From the NCBI GenBank assembly GCA_002338125.1, contig DDHN01000008.1, positions 113,094 through 176,152 of the forward strand: 63,059 bases of DNA, written 5' to 3'. How positions within the stretch are numbered: the stretch's first letter is position 1; every line of letters begins with the position of its first letter. This stretch comes from Patescibacteria group bacterium UBA1875. GTDB lineage: Bacteria > Patescibacteriota > CPR2 > UBA1875. The translations under genes were made by a program, and so were the position numbers. The notes beneath the pieces are model-generated. The model saw only the letters and a list, made by a program, of their open reading frames with translations. It was not told where the DNA came from and searched no databases. Of this stretch, positions 24,472 to 32,501 are shown in pieces.

Positions 24472-24498
24472 GGCAGGAAAGCTAATCAAAAGGATAAT

Positions 24499-25668
24499 AT
24501 GAAGCAGCAAAACAAGATAAGTGAGATTTTGAGTCGTGGTGTTACTAACGTTATCGATAAGAAAAACTTGGAAAAAACTTTAAAATCTGGGGAAAAACTA
24601 AGGATTAAATTTGGGATTGACCCTACTGGCCCACAAGTCCATATTGGGCATGCGGTAACCTTGTGGAAGTTACGACAATTTCAAGATGCTGGGCATAAAA
24701 TCGTTTTAATAATAGGGGACTTTACAGCTCAGATAGGTGATCCTTCTGATAAAGAAGCCGAACGGCAGCCACTAACAAAGAAGGAAATAGAGGCTAACAA
24801 GAAAAGCTACTTAGATCAAATTGGTAAAATATTAAACCTTAAAAAAGCCGAAATTCATCATAATTCTGATTGGCATGCCAAGGCAAGCAAACAGGATTTA
24901 ATTGAAGAGGCAATGAATTTTACTGTCAATCAGATGGTCCAAAGAGATAATTTTGAAAAAAGGCTTAAAGATGATAAGCCGGTAGGTTTACATGAATTTT
25001 TGTATCCATTGCTTCAAGGTATGGATTCGGTTGCTATTAAAGCTGATGTTGAGCTTGGTGGTAACGACCAATACTTTAATTTACTTGCCGGACGGACTTT
25101 GCAGAAAAAATATGGCCAAAAACCCCAAGATATTTTAACTTTTGATCTTTTAGAAGGTACAGATGGTCGAAAGATGAGCAAAACATACCAAAATGCTATC
25201 TATCTTCTAGATAGTCCTAGCGAAAAATATGGTAAAGTAATGTCGATTAGAGATGAATTAATAGAGAGATATTTTACCCTAGCTACTGATCTCCCAAAAA
25301 ACGAAATCGAAAAAATTATTGAAAAAGGTCCAAGAAATGCCAAAGGTATTTTAGCTTTTGAGATTGTTAAAAGATATCATGGTAGCAAAGAAGCTAGCGC
25401 TGCTGAAAAAGATTTCGAAAAAAAGTTTGTCAAAAAGGAAATACCCGAAAAGATAGAGGCAATCAAACTTCCATACATCACTAGGCCCTTAGCTGATATT
25501 ATTGTTGAAGCTGGTTTATCAGGTTCGAAGTCTGATGCAAGGAGACTAATAGAACAAGGAGGCGTGAAAGTAGATGGAGCTATTATCGGCGACCGGATGG
25601 CTTTAGTAGAGCCAAACAAAGGAATGATTATTCAAGTTGGAAAGCGAAAGTTCATAAAGGTAAGGTAG
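24499..25668 (+). CDS. tyrS: Tyrosyl-tRNA synthetase
   Basis: A 389-residue class I synthetase. The HIGH motif is in PQVHIGHAVTLWKLR and the KMSKS motif is GRKMSKTY. The tyrosine site region is ADVELGGNDQYFNLLAGR, and the C-terminal S4 RNA-binding domain is IIVEAGLSGSKSDARRLIEQ. A weak AAGGA precedes the ATG. The C-terminal S4 domain and early GIDPTGPQVHIGHA fit the shorter TyrRS subgroup (TyrZ-like). Confidence 0.93.
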   Translation: MKQQNKISEILSRGVTNVIDKKNLEKTLKSGEKLRIKFGIDPTGPQVHIGHAVTLWKLRQFQDAGHKIVLIIGDFTAQIGDPSDKEAERQPLTKKEIEANKKSYLDQIGKILNLKKAEIHHNSDWHAKASKQDLIEEAMNFTVNQMVQRDNFEKRLKDDKPVGLHEFLYPLLQGMDSVAIKADVELGGNDQYFNLLAGRTLQKKYGQKPQDILTFDLLEGTDGRKMSKTYQNAIYLLDSPSEKYGKVMSIRDELIERYFTLATDLPKNEIEKIIEKGPRNAKGILAFEIVKRYHGSKEASAAEKDFEKKFVKKEIPEKIEAIKLPYITRPLADIIVEAGLSGSKSDARRLIEQGGVKVDGAIIGDRMALVEPNKGMIIQVGKRKFIKVR

Positions 25669-25675
25669 TGTACTC

Positions 25676-26125
25676 ATGAAGAGATGGATTGTTCTGGTTG
25701 TAATGGTTTTTGTTATTGCTATTGGTTCTTTTATTCTTGGTTTATATATACCAGAGGAGAAGACTAGTAGCATTGTTTCTATTAAGTCTTGTGATATAAA
25801 TCAAGACAGTGTGCTTCGTGAGATAAACAATCTTCGTGATAAAGATGTTGTGGTTGCCGGAGATATTACCGAATTTGCTCAACAAAGGGCTATTGAAGTA
25901 TCTAGCAATTTTTCCCACGATGGTTTTGATGGGTCAGCTGATAGGCTTGGCTATAAACTAACCGGAGAGAACCTTGCTACTGGGTATTGCTACACCGAAG
26001 AACTGATTAACTCTTGGCTTAATTCTCCTACTCACAAGGAAGTAATGCTCGATTCAAGGTACGATTATATCGGTATAGAGTTTTACAAGAATGTTGTAGT
26101 CACTATTTATGGGGATAGTCAATAA
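25676..26125 (+). CDS. Membrane-anchored CAP/SCP-domain protein
   Basis: A 149-residue protein with an N-terminal hydrophobic helix at residues 5-25 (VLVVMVFVIAIGSFILGLY) and then a short CAP domain. Visible landmarks are INNLRDKDVV, FAQQRAIEVSSNFSHDGF, the GENLATGYCYTEELINSW segment and PTHKEVMLDSRYDYIGIEF. The His-Glu-His positions found in many bacterial CAP proteins are present (SHDGF, GENLA, THKEV). Likely exported and tethered to the membrane; role unknown. It starts seven bases after tyrS. Confidence 0.8.
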   Translation: MKRWIVLVVMVFVIAIGSFILGLYIPEEKTSSIVSIKSCDINQDSVLREINNLRDKDVVVAGDITEFAQQRAIEVSSNFSHDGFDGSADRLGYKLTGENLATGYCYTEELINSWLNSPTHKEVMLDSRYDYIGIEFYKNVVVTIYGDSQ

Positions 26126-26155
26126 TAGCTAATTTAAAAACGAATTCTTTTACCA

Positions 26156-26161
26156 TATAAT
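26156..26161 (+). promoter_or_regulatory. recG -10 box next to the start codon
   Basis: TATAAT ends six bases before the ATG; TTTAAA is at -35 spacing (17 bases). No Shine-Dalgarno, so likely leaderless. Confidence 0.6.
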
Positions 26162-26167
26162 AAGAAC

Positions 26168-28222
26168 ATGTCTTTGACGCTATTATCAAATGTTTCTGAG
26201 ATACCGGGGGTTGGAGATTTCTATGCTAAAAAGCTAGCTAAACTAGAAATAAAAACTACTCGTGATTTATTATTATACTTTCCGCGCCGTTGGGAGGATT
26301 ATTCGAAAATAACCAATATCGCAGCTGTTAAGTCTGGAGAACAAGTTTCGGTAAGAGGGAAAGTGGTTGATATTATTACCAAAAGAAGTCGAAGAGGGAT
26401 AACGGTAACTGAAATAATTATTGCTGATAATACAGGGAGTGCTAAAGCTGTATGGTTTAATCAACCATTTATTGAAAACACTATTCGCAAGGGAGAAGAA
26501 ATATATTTAGCTGGCAAGATGGAATGGGGCTTTGGGCAATTGAATTTTGTTTCTCCGGCTTATGAAAAAGTAAAAGAAGCCGAAGATGAACTCCGACATA
26601 CGGGTCGGATTGTTCCGATCTATCCTGAAACTGCTGGATTAAGTTCAAAATGGATTCGTCAAAAAGTTGGGTTGCTAACTAAAATTATCTATAATTTAAA
26701 AGATCATTTACCTGAAGTGATAAAGAAAAAACATGATTTGTTGGAGCTTTCAGCAGCGGTTCGGACAATCCATTTTCCGGAGAATATGGAAGAGTTAAAA
26801 AGAGCTCAAAAAAGGTTTTTGTATGATGATCTTTTTTGCCTCCTTTTATCTGTTCTATCAAACAAAAAAGAGATTGAAGGTAGTAGAGCCGTTTCTGTCA
26901 AATATGATGAAAAAATAGGAAAAAAATTTGTTGAGGATCTCCCGTTTGATTTAACCGACTCTCAGCGGAAAGCCGCTTGGGAAATTTTAAAGGATCTTAG
27001 TAAAAATACACCAATGAATCGACTCCTTGAAGGAGACGTCGGTAGTGGCAAAACAGTAGTTTGTGCCATGGCCGCTTTAATGGTTGGTAATGCCGGTTAT
27101 CAAACAGCACTTCTTGCTCCGACTGAAATCTTGGCTCGCCAGCATTATGAAAGTTTTAAAAAAATGCTACCAGAGAATATTAAGATAGTCTTATTAACAG
27201 GTTCGATAAAAGAAAAAGAAAAAAAGGAAATCTTATCTGAGATAGAGAATGGCGAAGCCCAAATTGTAATTGGGACACATGCAATTTTTTCAGAAAATGT
27301 TAATTTTTGGACTTTGGCTTTTGTAATTGTTGATGAACAACATCGTTTTGGGGTAGAACAGAGAAGAAAACTCAAAATAGCAAATGGGGAAGCAGGAATT
27401 ATGCCTCACTTTCTCTCAATGAGTGCTACTCCAATTCCGAGGACACTAGCGATTACGGTTTTCGGAGATTTATCTCTCTCTGTTTTAACTGATATGCCGC
27501 CAGGAAGAGAGAAGGTAGATACCTATGTCGTGCCACCATACAAGCGGGAAGACGGGTATGGATTTATCGAAAGAAAGATTAAAGAGGGTCGACAAATTTT
27601 TGTAATTTGTCCGTTAATTTCAGCCTCTGATAAATTAGGGGTTAAGTCAGCTGAGGAAGAGGCTAAAAATCTTGCAGTTATTTATCCAAAAAGAAAAATA
27701 GGCTTATTACACGGTAAGTTAAAGTCTGAGGATAAGGAGAAAGTAATGAATAGCTTTAAAAAGGGAGAGATTGATATTTTGGTTTCCACTTCCGTAGTTG
27801 AAGTAGGGGTTGACGTCCCTAATGCTTCGGTGATGGTTATCGAAGGAGCGGAAAGGTTTGGCTTGGCTCAACTCCATCAATTCCGGGGGCGAGTGGGGCG
27901 GGGAAGGCATAAATCATATTGTTTTCTATTCACCGAATCAAAACTTGGGAAGACTCTTGAGAGATTAAATGCTCTCGTTAATTTAAATAGTGGTTTTGAT
28001 CTTGCCGAAAAAGACCTCGAAATTAGAGGGCCAGGGGAATTACTTGGAATAAAACAATCGGGGAAGATAGACCAAACAATGGTTAAAGTTTTATCAGATC
28101 CGAGGATTATAAAAGAGGTAAAAGAAAGTGCCGAGAATTTTTTAAATAATAACAACCTTAATGATTATCCTAGACTCTTAGAGAAAGTAGCTGAATTCGA
28201 GATGGCGGCTAGATTGGAATAA
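26168..28222 (+). CDS. recG: ATP-dependent DNA helicase RecG
   Basis: A 684-residue RecG. The N-terminal wedge/OB domain (RDLLLYFPRRWEDYSKI, then VRGKVVDI) is followed by superfamily 2 motifs: LTDSQRKAAWEIL, motif I EGDVGSGKTVVCAMAA, motif Ia APTEILARQH, and motif II VDEQHRFGVEQR. Then come SMSATPIPRTLAITVFGDL and motif VI QFRGRVGRGRHKSYC. The C-terminal TRG motif region (DLEIRGPGELLGIKQSG) is complete. RecG remodels stalled replication forks and Holliday junctions. It is slightly shorter than E. coli RecG, but all motifs are present. Confidence 0.96.
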   Translation: MSLTLLSNVSEIPGVGDFYAKKLAKLEIKTTRDLLLYFPRRWEDYSKITNIAAVKSGEQVSVRGKVVDIITKRSRRGITVTEIIIADNTGSAKAVWFNQPFIENTIRKGEEIYLAGKMEWGFGQLNFVSPAYEKVKEAEDELRHTGRIVPIYPETAGLSSKWIRQKVGLLTKIIYNLKDHLPEVIKKKHDLLELSAAVRTIHFPENMEELKRAQKRFLYDDLFCLLLSVLSNKKEIEGSRAVSVKYDEKIGKKFVEDLPFDLTDSQRKAAWEILKDLSKNTPMNRLLEGDVGSGKTVVCAMAALMVGNAGYQTALLAPTEILARQHYESFKKMLPENIKIVLLTGSIKEKEKKEILSEIENGEAQIVIGTHAIFSENVNFWTLAFVIVDEQHRFGVEQRRKLKIANGEAGIMPHFLSMSATPIPRTLAITVFGDLSLSVLTDMPPGREKVDTYVVPPYKREDGYGFIERKIKEGRQIFVICPLISASDKLGVKSAEEEAKNLAVIYPKRKIGLLHGKLKSEDKEKVMNSFKKGEIDILVSTSVVEVGVDVPNASVMVIEGAERFGLAQLHQFRGRVGRGRHKSYCFLFTESKLGKTLERLNALVNLNSGFDLAEKDLEIRGPGELLGIKQSGKIDQTMVKVLSDPRIIKEVKESAENFLNNNNLNDYPRLLEKVAEFEMAARLE

Positions 28223-28227
28223 TATTA

Positions 28228-28325
28228 TTGACAAAAATTAAATTTATGATATTATAGCGATATTATCCGGTGCTAATACCGGAAGTCTCGATTGTGGTCG
28301 AGTTGACATTAAGGAAGTGATTTGA
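28228..28325 (+). promoter_or_regulatory. Cassette B promoter and two-hairpin leader
   Basis: A perfect TTGACA (28228-28233) is 16 bases from TATTAT (28250-28255), again within TATTATAGCG as in cassette A. Two perfect hairpins follow: TCCGGT/ACCGGA (28266-28283) and CTCGA/TCGAG (28287-28302). AAGGAAG precedes the GTG start by about eight bases. Confidence 0.7.
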
Positions 28326-29258
28326 GTGTCTAGTGAGGGCAACGTCTTTGTTGTACGTCTCGACTTCCAGCTCAGCCCTTCGATCGACTTGTTCGATCTT
28401 GAAGACGGAGAAGGAAGGGTCTTCCTGAATCATGCCCCTGAGGTCATTAAAGAGAAGGGAGAATTTGTCCTCGTGCAATCAGAGGGACAATTTGGTTTCT
28501 CCCTTATCCCAGCTGCACCGATGAAAGCTGGGTACAAGAGGGTTGATTCCATCAAGAAGCTTGTGGAGTTGGTGCTTGAGTTTGGGCTGTGTAAGCCCTT
28601 CGTCCCGCGTGGCTACCATGGAATTGTCGAAAAGGGTTTGAGCGATCAGCTCCATAAGGCCTACAACGAGTGCCGATTCGGTTCCTACGTCAAGCTTCCT
28701 GATTCAAGTGTGGTGTTGGTGGTCAGCGATGAAGCTCTTGACCCAGGAACGTTTGTTGAGGCTCGGCGAGCCTGGAACAACGTTCTCGTTGTTGGGCGAG
28801 CTGAGTTCGAGAGCCGGCAACCATTCCGACACGAGAACTGGGCTAGCTTTGTAAGCGCTCTGATGGCTAGCTACCCTCAGCAAGTCAAAGGGCACTTGAC
28901 TCCTCGTAAGCCGCCAAGGAGGATTCAGGGAACTTGGGCCGGTCCCGACCTCGACTACATTAACCGTCGGGGGCAAGCCTCAACTCGTTTGCTTGTTGAC
29001 GGACAAGAAGAAGGGTCTGTCGTTACCGTGTATTTCACGCGTTGCGACAAAAACCCTTCCGTTCCGATCAGAACTGGTGAGGCTGTTGAGGTTTGGTATG
29101 CCGGTAAAGGTAACATTGCGGTTATCCCTTACGCTGGCCGAACCACTCAAGTCCTGCGACCAAGAGAGCTAGTCAGAGAGCTGGGAGTGCAAAGAGACAG
29201 TCTCGATGAGAGAAAACTCTCATCATACGACAACGTTCGCGTGGTCTACACTTCCTGA
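28326..29258 (+). CDS. Cassette B orphan: 310-residue soluble protein
   Basis: A single uninterrupted frame of 310 codons from GTG; the only nearby upstream TTG runs into TAG, so GTG is favoured. There is no signal or TM segment. The sequence is rich in beta strands (VFVVRLDFQLSPSIDLFDLE, then GSYVKLPDSSVVLVVSDE and GSVVTVYFTRCDKNPSVP), with a basic proline-rich linker in the middle (TPRKPPRRIQG). I recognise no family and no catalytic motif. A sampled 60-base line has 30 G/C against 21 in rpoC, and Arg is mostly CGN rather than AGA. This supports a different origin or strong selection on composition. Confidence 0.7.
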   Translation: MSSEGNVFVVRLDFQLSPSIDLFDLEDGEGRVFLNHAPEVIKEKGEFVLVQSEGQFGFSLIPAAPMKAGYKRVDSIKKLVELVLEFGLCKPFVPRGYHGIVEKGLSDQLHKAYNECRFGSYVKLPDSSVVLVVSDEALDPGTFVEARRAWNNVLVVGRAEFESRQPFRHENWASFVSALMASYPQQVKGHLTPRKPPRRIQGTWAGPDLDYINRRGQASTRLLVDGQEEGSVVTVYFTRCDKNPSVPIRTGEAVEVWYAGKGNIAVIPYAGRTTQVLRPRELVRELGVQRDSLDERKLSSYDNVRVVYTS

Positions 29259-29272
29259 AGTAGTCCCTTGTA

Positions 29273-29299
29273 ACGGGCGCCTATCGAGGCGCCCGTTTT
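29273..29299 (+). terminator. Terminator of cassette B
   Basis: A perfect 9-bp stem ACGGGCGCC/GGCGCCCGT with a six-base loop, then TTTC. Confidence 0.85.
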
Positions 29300-29339
29300 C
29301 AATCTTCATTCTTTTATAATTTAAGCATATAATTAAACT

Positions 29340-29885
29340 ATGCATATCGGAACAGGACAATTTGAAGGCAAGAAGATAAAAGATTCTCATGATGGCATCC
29401 CACTGTCAACTCGGACTTTAACTATTAAGGAATCAATATTTGAAATAATCGGAATTAGAATTCAGGAATCGGCTGTGCTTGATATCAACGACCGGAATGG
29501 AATGTATGGGATAGAGGCTATTTCCAAAGGAGCGGCCGTAGTTCAGTTTCTGAATATTCATAATGAAGAGAAGAATATAATTAAAGAAAATTTAAAAATG
29601 GTTGAACTTAATCCAGCTGACTTTGTGATTAATGAAAAACCGGAAAAATTTTTTTCAAAGAAAACTGATTTCAGATTTGATGTAATATTTTTCAGGGCTG
29701 TCGATAATCATTGTCTTTTGTTACTCGATAGAGTATTAGCAATGCAAACATCAAATGGCATAACTGTACTTTTCTACCCTCAAAACAAAGAATGCCAGTT
29801 TACCGGAGCCCCTGATGGCTACCAGGTGATTGATACTAGGGATGTTGAGACGGAAAGGGTAGTTGTATTACTTAAAGAAAAATAA
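29340..29885 (+). CDS. RsmD-like methyltransferase with degenerate active-site motifs
   Basis: A 181-residue protein that aligns by eye with RsmD (16S rRNA m2G966 methyltransferase). It has the N-terminal HIGTGQFEGKKIKDS, a VLDI strand, then GIEAISKGAAVVQFLNI and KENLKMVEL. The key motifs are changed: the usual DLFAGSGALG loop reads DINDRNGMYG, and the catalytic DPPY position reads FRAVDN. It is therefore either inactive, an RNA-binding scaffold, or a diverged enzyme. TATAAT (29328-29333) ends six bases before ATG, so it is probably leaderless. It ends at a bidirectional terminator facing tRNA-Leu. Confidence 0.65.
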   Translation: MHIGTGQFEGKKIKDSHDGIPLSTRTLTIKESIFEIIGIRIQESAVLDINDRNGMYGIEAISKGAAVVQFLNIHNEEKNIIKENLKMVELNPADFVINEKPEKFFSKKTDFRFDVIFFRAVDNHCLLLLDRVLAMQTSNGITVLFYPQNKECQFTGAPDGYQVIDTRDVETERVVVLLKEK

Positions 29886-29914
29886 AAAGAAACAACTTGA
29901 TGATGTTTCTTTTT
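29884..29914. terminator. Bidirectional terminator between the RsmD-like gene and tRNA-Leu
   Basis: AAAAAGAAAC pairs with GTTTCTTTTT around an 11-base loop, giving a T-tract on both strands. It can end both convergent transcripts. Confidence 0.75.
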
Positions 29915-29998
29915 GGTGCCGGAGAGAGGACTCGAACCTCCACGGGAATACCCACTAGTTCCTAAGACTAGCGCGTCTACCAGTTCCGCCACTCCGGC
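29914..29998 (-). tRNA. tRNA-Leu (anticodon UAG), CCA encoded
   Basis: Read on the minus strand, the acceptor stem GCCGGAG/CTCCGGC closes an 85-base cloverleaf. The D arm contains GGCGGAACTGGTAGACGC. The anticodon stem CTAGT/ACTAG holds the loop CTTAGGA, giving UAG. A long class II variable arm (GGGTATTCCC) and the T loop TTCGAGT follow. The 3' end is A plus an encoded CCA. It reads CUN leucine codons and is the only tRNA in the window. Confidence 0.95.
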
Positions 29999-30009
29999 TA
30001 GCAAAGCAT

Positions 30010-30038
30010 ATTTTAGCAGAATAATAATTATATTTCAA
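30010..30038 (-). promoter_or_regulatory. Promoter of tRNA-Leu
   Basis: On the minus strand TTGAAA (complement of 30033-30038), 17 bases, TAAAAT (complement of 30010-30015), about 11 bases before the mature tRNA 5' end. Confidence 0.65.
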
Positions 30039-30061
30039 TGTATTCTTAGTAGGATTGTTGG

Positions 30062-30090
30062 TTGTCTTTGATGGTTTTGTCTGTTAGAAT
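30062..30090 (+). promoter_or_regulatory. Promoter of the trxA-tig unit
   Basis: TTGTCT (30062-30067), 17 bases, TAGAAT (30085-30090). The leader of about 24 bases carries GGGAGGA, so trxA, unlike its neighbours, uses a conventional ribosome-binding site. Confidence 0.6.
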
Positions 30091-30121
30091 ATCAAGGCAT
30101 TAAGTAATTTTGGGAGGATAA

Positions 30122-30430
30122 ATGAGTGTAATTGAGCTTAACGATTCAAACTTTAAAGGCGAAGTAGAATCAACAGAAGGAACTGTTGTAGTTGACTTTT
30201 ACGCTGATTGGTGTGGACCCTGTAAGATGATGGCCCCAATCTTTGAAGAAGCTTCTAACGAAGTTAATGATGTTAAATTTGTAAAAATAAATGTTGATAA
30301 GTCCCAAGAAACAGCGATGAAATATGGGGTTATGAGTATACCAACCTTAGTTGTTGTTAAAGATGGGAAAGTGGTTAGTCAAGCGGCTGGTGTTGTTGAT
30401 AAAGAAGCATTGATAAAGATGGTCAAGTAA
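30122..30430 (+). CDS. trxA: Thioredoxin
   Basis: A 102-residue thioredoxin with the active site WCGPCK (Cys 31 and Cys 34), the DFYADW strand before it, the cis-Pro segment MSIPTLVVVKDG and the expected length. It reduces protein disulfides in the cytoplasm. No thioredoxin reductase is in the window. tig follows after eight bases. Confidence 0.96.
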   Translation: MSVIELNDSNFKGEVESTEGTVVVDFYADWCGPCKMMAPIFEEASNEVNDVKFVKINVDKSQETAMKYGVMSIPTLVVVKDGKVVSQAAGVVDKEALIKMVK

Positions 30431-30438
30431 GGAGTCTG

Positions 30439-31734
30439 ATGGCTTATAGGGTAGTAAAAAAAGACAAAAGTGAAATTGAATTTGAGGTTACCGTTGACAA
30501 GAAAAAACTTGAGGCGGTAACTAAAATAGTTACAGAGGAGCTTGGTAAAAATGTTAAAGTTGATGGGTTTCGACCCGGCAAAGCACCACAATTTTTGATT
30601 GAAAAAGAAGTGGGAAAAGATCGTTTTTGGGCTGAGGTTATTGATAAAGTGATACCAGAGGCTTACTTTGAGGCCGTAGTTTCTGAAAAGATAAAAGCAA
30701 TCGCTCAACCTCAGGTGCAGGTAAAAGAATTTATCCCCGGACAAAAATTGGTTTTCTCTGCTAAGACTGCTGTCATTCCTGAACTTTCAAATTTTAGTTA
30801 CAAAGATTTTAAAATTTCTTTTAATCCCCAAAAACCAACGGAGCAGGAGAAGAAAGATGCCTTTGATGGACTCCGTGAAAAATATGCTTCCGATAAAGAA
30901 GTTGAAAGGACGGCTAAATCAGGGGATAAAGTTGAAATTGATTTTAAGGGTACCTTGAAAGGCTTGCCATTTGACGGTGGCGAATCAAAAAATCATCCTT
31001 TGGTATTGGGCAGTAAGATGATGATTCCAGGATTTGAAGAAAAAATCGAAGGACATAAGGCGGGGGATAAATTCAATTTTGAGATTACTTTCCCTAAGGA
31101 TTATCATGCCAAAAATTTAGCGGGAGAAAAAGTGAAATTTGAAGTAAGGCTTAATAAAGTTTTTACCAAAGAGCTTCCCGAACTAAACGATCAATGGGCG
31201 AAAAAGTTTGGCCTAAAAAATCTTAACGATTTAAAAGAAGAGCTTGAAAAAGAACTAGCTTTGCAAAAAGAACTAGCAGCAAAGAGAGAAACCGAAGAGA
31301 AAATAATTGATAAAATCATCGAAAAGAATAAGATTCCTGCCCCAAGTGTGTTAGTAGATGAAGAAATTCATCGAATGGTTCATGAAGCAGAGCACAATTT
31401 ATCTCATTCAGGTCTAACTATTGATAAATTTTTAGAGATGAGCAATAAAACTCTTGAAGAGCTGCATAAAGAAATGAGGCCGGAAGCAGAAAAGCGAGTA
31501 AAGCTTGGAATAGTTTTGGGTGAGGTTTCAAGGATAGAAAATATCAAAGCAGAAGAGTCTGATATTGAGCAAGAAATAGAGAAGTTAGTAGCGACTGCAC
31601 CGGAGGATATGAAGAAAGAGGATGTCCGGGCAGTTTACGATACTCCTGAAAGAAGGAGAGAGATTGGCAACAACCTTATTATCAGAAAAGCCCTTGATAG
31701 GCTTTGGAAATTGAATGTTGAGAATAAAAAATAA
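30439..31734 (+). CDS. tig: Trigger factor (ribosome-associated chaperone/PPIase)
   Basis: A 431-residue trigger factor with the three domains in order. The ribosome-binding N-domain contains the signature GFRPGKAPQFLIEKEVG (usual GFRxGKxP). The FKBP-type PPIase domain starts near GDKVEIDFKGTLKGLPFDGG and includes MIPGFEEKIEGHKAGDKF. The helical C-terminal substrate cradle follows. It binds nascent chains at the exit tunnel next to L23. In an apparent trxA-tig-clpP cluster; tig next to clpP is a common arrangement. Confidence 0.95.
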   Translation: MAYRVVKKDKSEIEFEVTVDKKKLEAVTKIVTEELGKNVKVDGFRPGKAPQFLIEKEVGKDRFWAEVIDKVIPEAYFEAVVSEKIKAIAQPQVQVKEFIPGQKLVFSAKTAVIPELSNFSYKDFKISFNPQKPTEQEKKDAFDGLREKYASDKEVERTAKSGDKVEIDFKGTLKGLPFDGGESKNHPLVLGSKMMIPGFEEKIEGHKAGDKFNFEITFPKDYHAKNLAGEKVKFEVRLNKVFTKELPELNDQWAKKFGLKNLNDLKEELEKELALQKELAAKRETEEKIIDKIIEKNKIPAPSVLVDEEIHRMVHEAEHNLSHSGLTIDKFLEMSNKTLEELHKEMRPEAEKRVKLGIVLGEVSRIENIKAEESDIEQEIEKLVATAPEDMKKEDVRAVYDTPERRREIGNNLIIRKALDRLWKLNVENKK

Positions 31735-31739
31735 TGAAG

Positions 31740-31753
31740 TGATATAATGGAGG
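31740..31753 (+). promoter_or_regulatory. clpP extended -10 overlapping a Shine-Dalgarno
   Basis: TGA-TATAAT (-10 at 31743-31748) runs straight into GGAGG (31749-31753), nine bases before the clpP ATG. If the -10 is used, the Shine-Dalgarno would be mostly upstream of the RNA start, so the gene may be read either from the tig transcript with an SD or leaderless. Confidence 0.45.
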
Positions 31754-31757
31754 TGCT

Positions 31758-32354
31758 ATGAAAACAACAAATCAAATATTAGTGCCAACCGTGATCGAGC
31801 AGACAGGGATGGGGGAACGAGCCTACGATATTTATTCTCGTTTGCTTCGTGATCGAATAATCTTTATTGGTTCTCAAATAGATGATCACGTAGCGAATAT
31901 AGTAATTGCTCAATTGTTATTTCTTGAAGCTGAAGACGATAAAAAAGATATTAAGATATTTATAAACTCACCTGGAGGAATTGTCTACTCAACTTTGGCA
32001 ATATATGACACCATCCAATACATAAAGCCGGATGTACAAACAATTTGTATCGGGATGGCAGCCAGTGGAGCTTCGATATTACTTGCTGCTGGTAAAAAAG
32101 GCAAACGTTATTCTTTGCCAAACTCTCGGATTATGATACACCAACCAATGGGTGGTGCTGAGGGCCAGGCTTCGGATATATCCATCCAGGCTAAAGAAAT
32201 CCTTTATATCAAAGATAAATTAATAGACGTTATGAAAAAACATACCGGACAAAAGAAAGAGCAATTAGAAAAGGATATGGATCGAGATTTTTTCATGAGC
32301 CCAGAAGAAGCCAAAAAATACGGTATTGTTGACGAAATTATATTAAAGAAATAA
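31758..32354 (+). CDS. clpP: ATP-dependent Clp protease proteolytic subunit
   Basis: A 198-residue serine peptidase with the catalytic triad in its usual context: Ser 103 in GMAASGASILLAAG, His 128 in MIHQPMGG, and Asp in DRDFFMSPEEA. The N-terminal MGERAYDIYSRLLRDRIIF and the oxyanion-hole INSPGG are typical. Fourteen subunits form the barrel that degrades substrates unfolded by ClpC or ClpX. No propeptide cleavage site is evident. Likely partner here: ClpC, which has a ClpP-docking IGF loop. Confidence 0.96.
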   Translation: MKTTNQILVPTVIEQTGMGERAYDIYSRLLRDRIIFIGSQIDDHVANIVIAQLLFLEAEDDKKDIKIFINSPGGIVYSTLAIYDTIQYIKPDVQTICIGMAASGASILLAAGKKGKRYSLPNSRIMIHQPMGGAEGQASDISIQAKEILYIKDKLIDVMKKHTGQKKEQLEKDMDRDFFMSPEEAKKYGIVDEIILKK

Positions 32355-32368
32355 TTATCAAATTGTTC

Positions 32369-32501
32369 TTGACATTGTGGATAATTGTTGATAATATTTT
32401 TCTTGCCTAATTTATTTTGGATTTATATAGCGTGAGGCAGGGTCAACCGACCAACTACAAAGTAATATTAAACCCTTAAAGGAAAGAAAGGGCGTTTTTT
32501 A
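32369..32501 (+). promoter_or_regulatory. rpoB promoter and leader
   Basis: A perfect TTGACA (32369-32374) with TAATAT (32392-32397) at 17 bases. The leader is about 98 bases. Its last part has a CCCTT/AAGGG hairpin (32473-32492) whose loop and right arm include the purine ribosome-binding tract, followed by CG and six T (32495-32500) just before ATG. It could act in attenuation or in translation control of RNA polymerase synthesis. Confidence 0.5.

Noticed and set aside
29819..30004. 61-codon minus-strand frame
   Set aside because: It is the tRNA-Leu gene translated.
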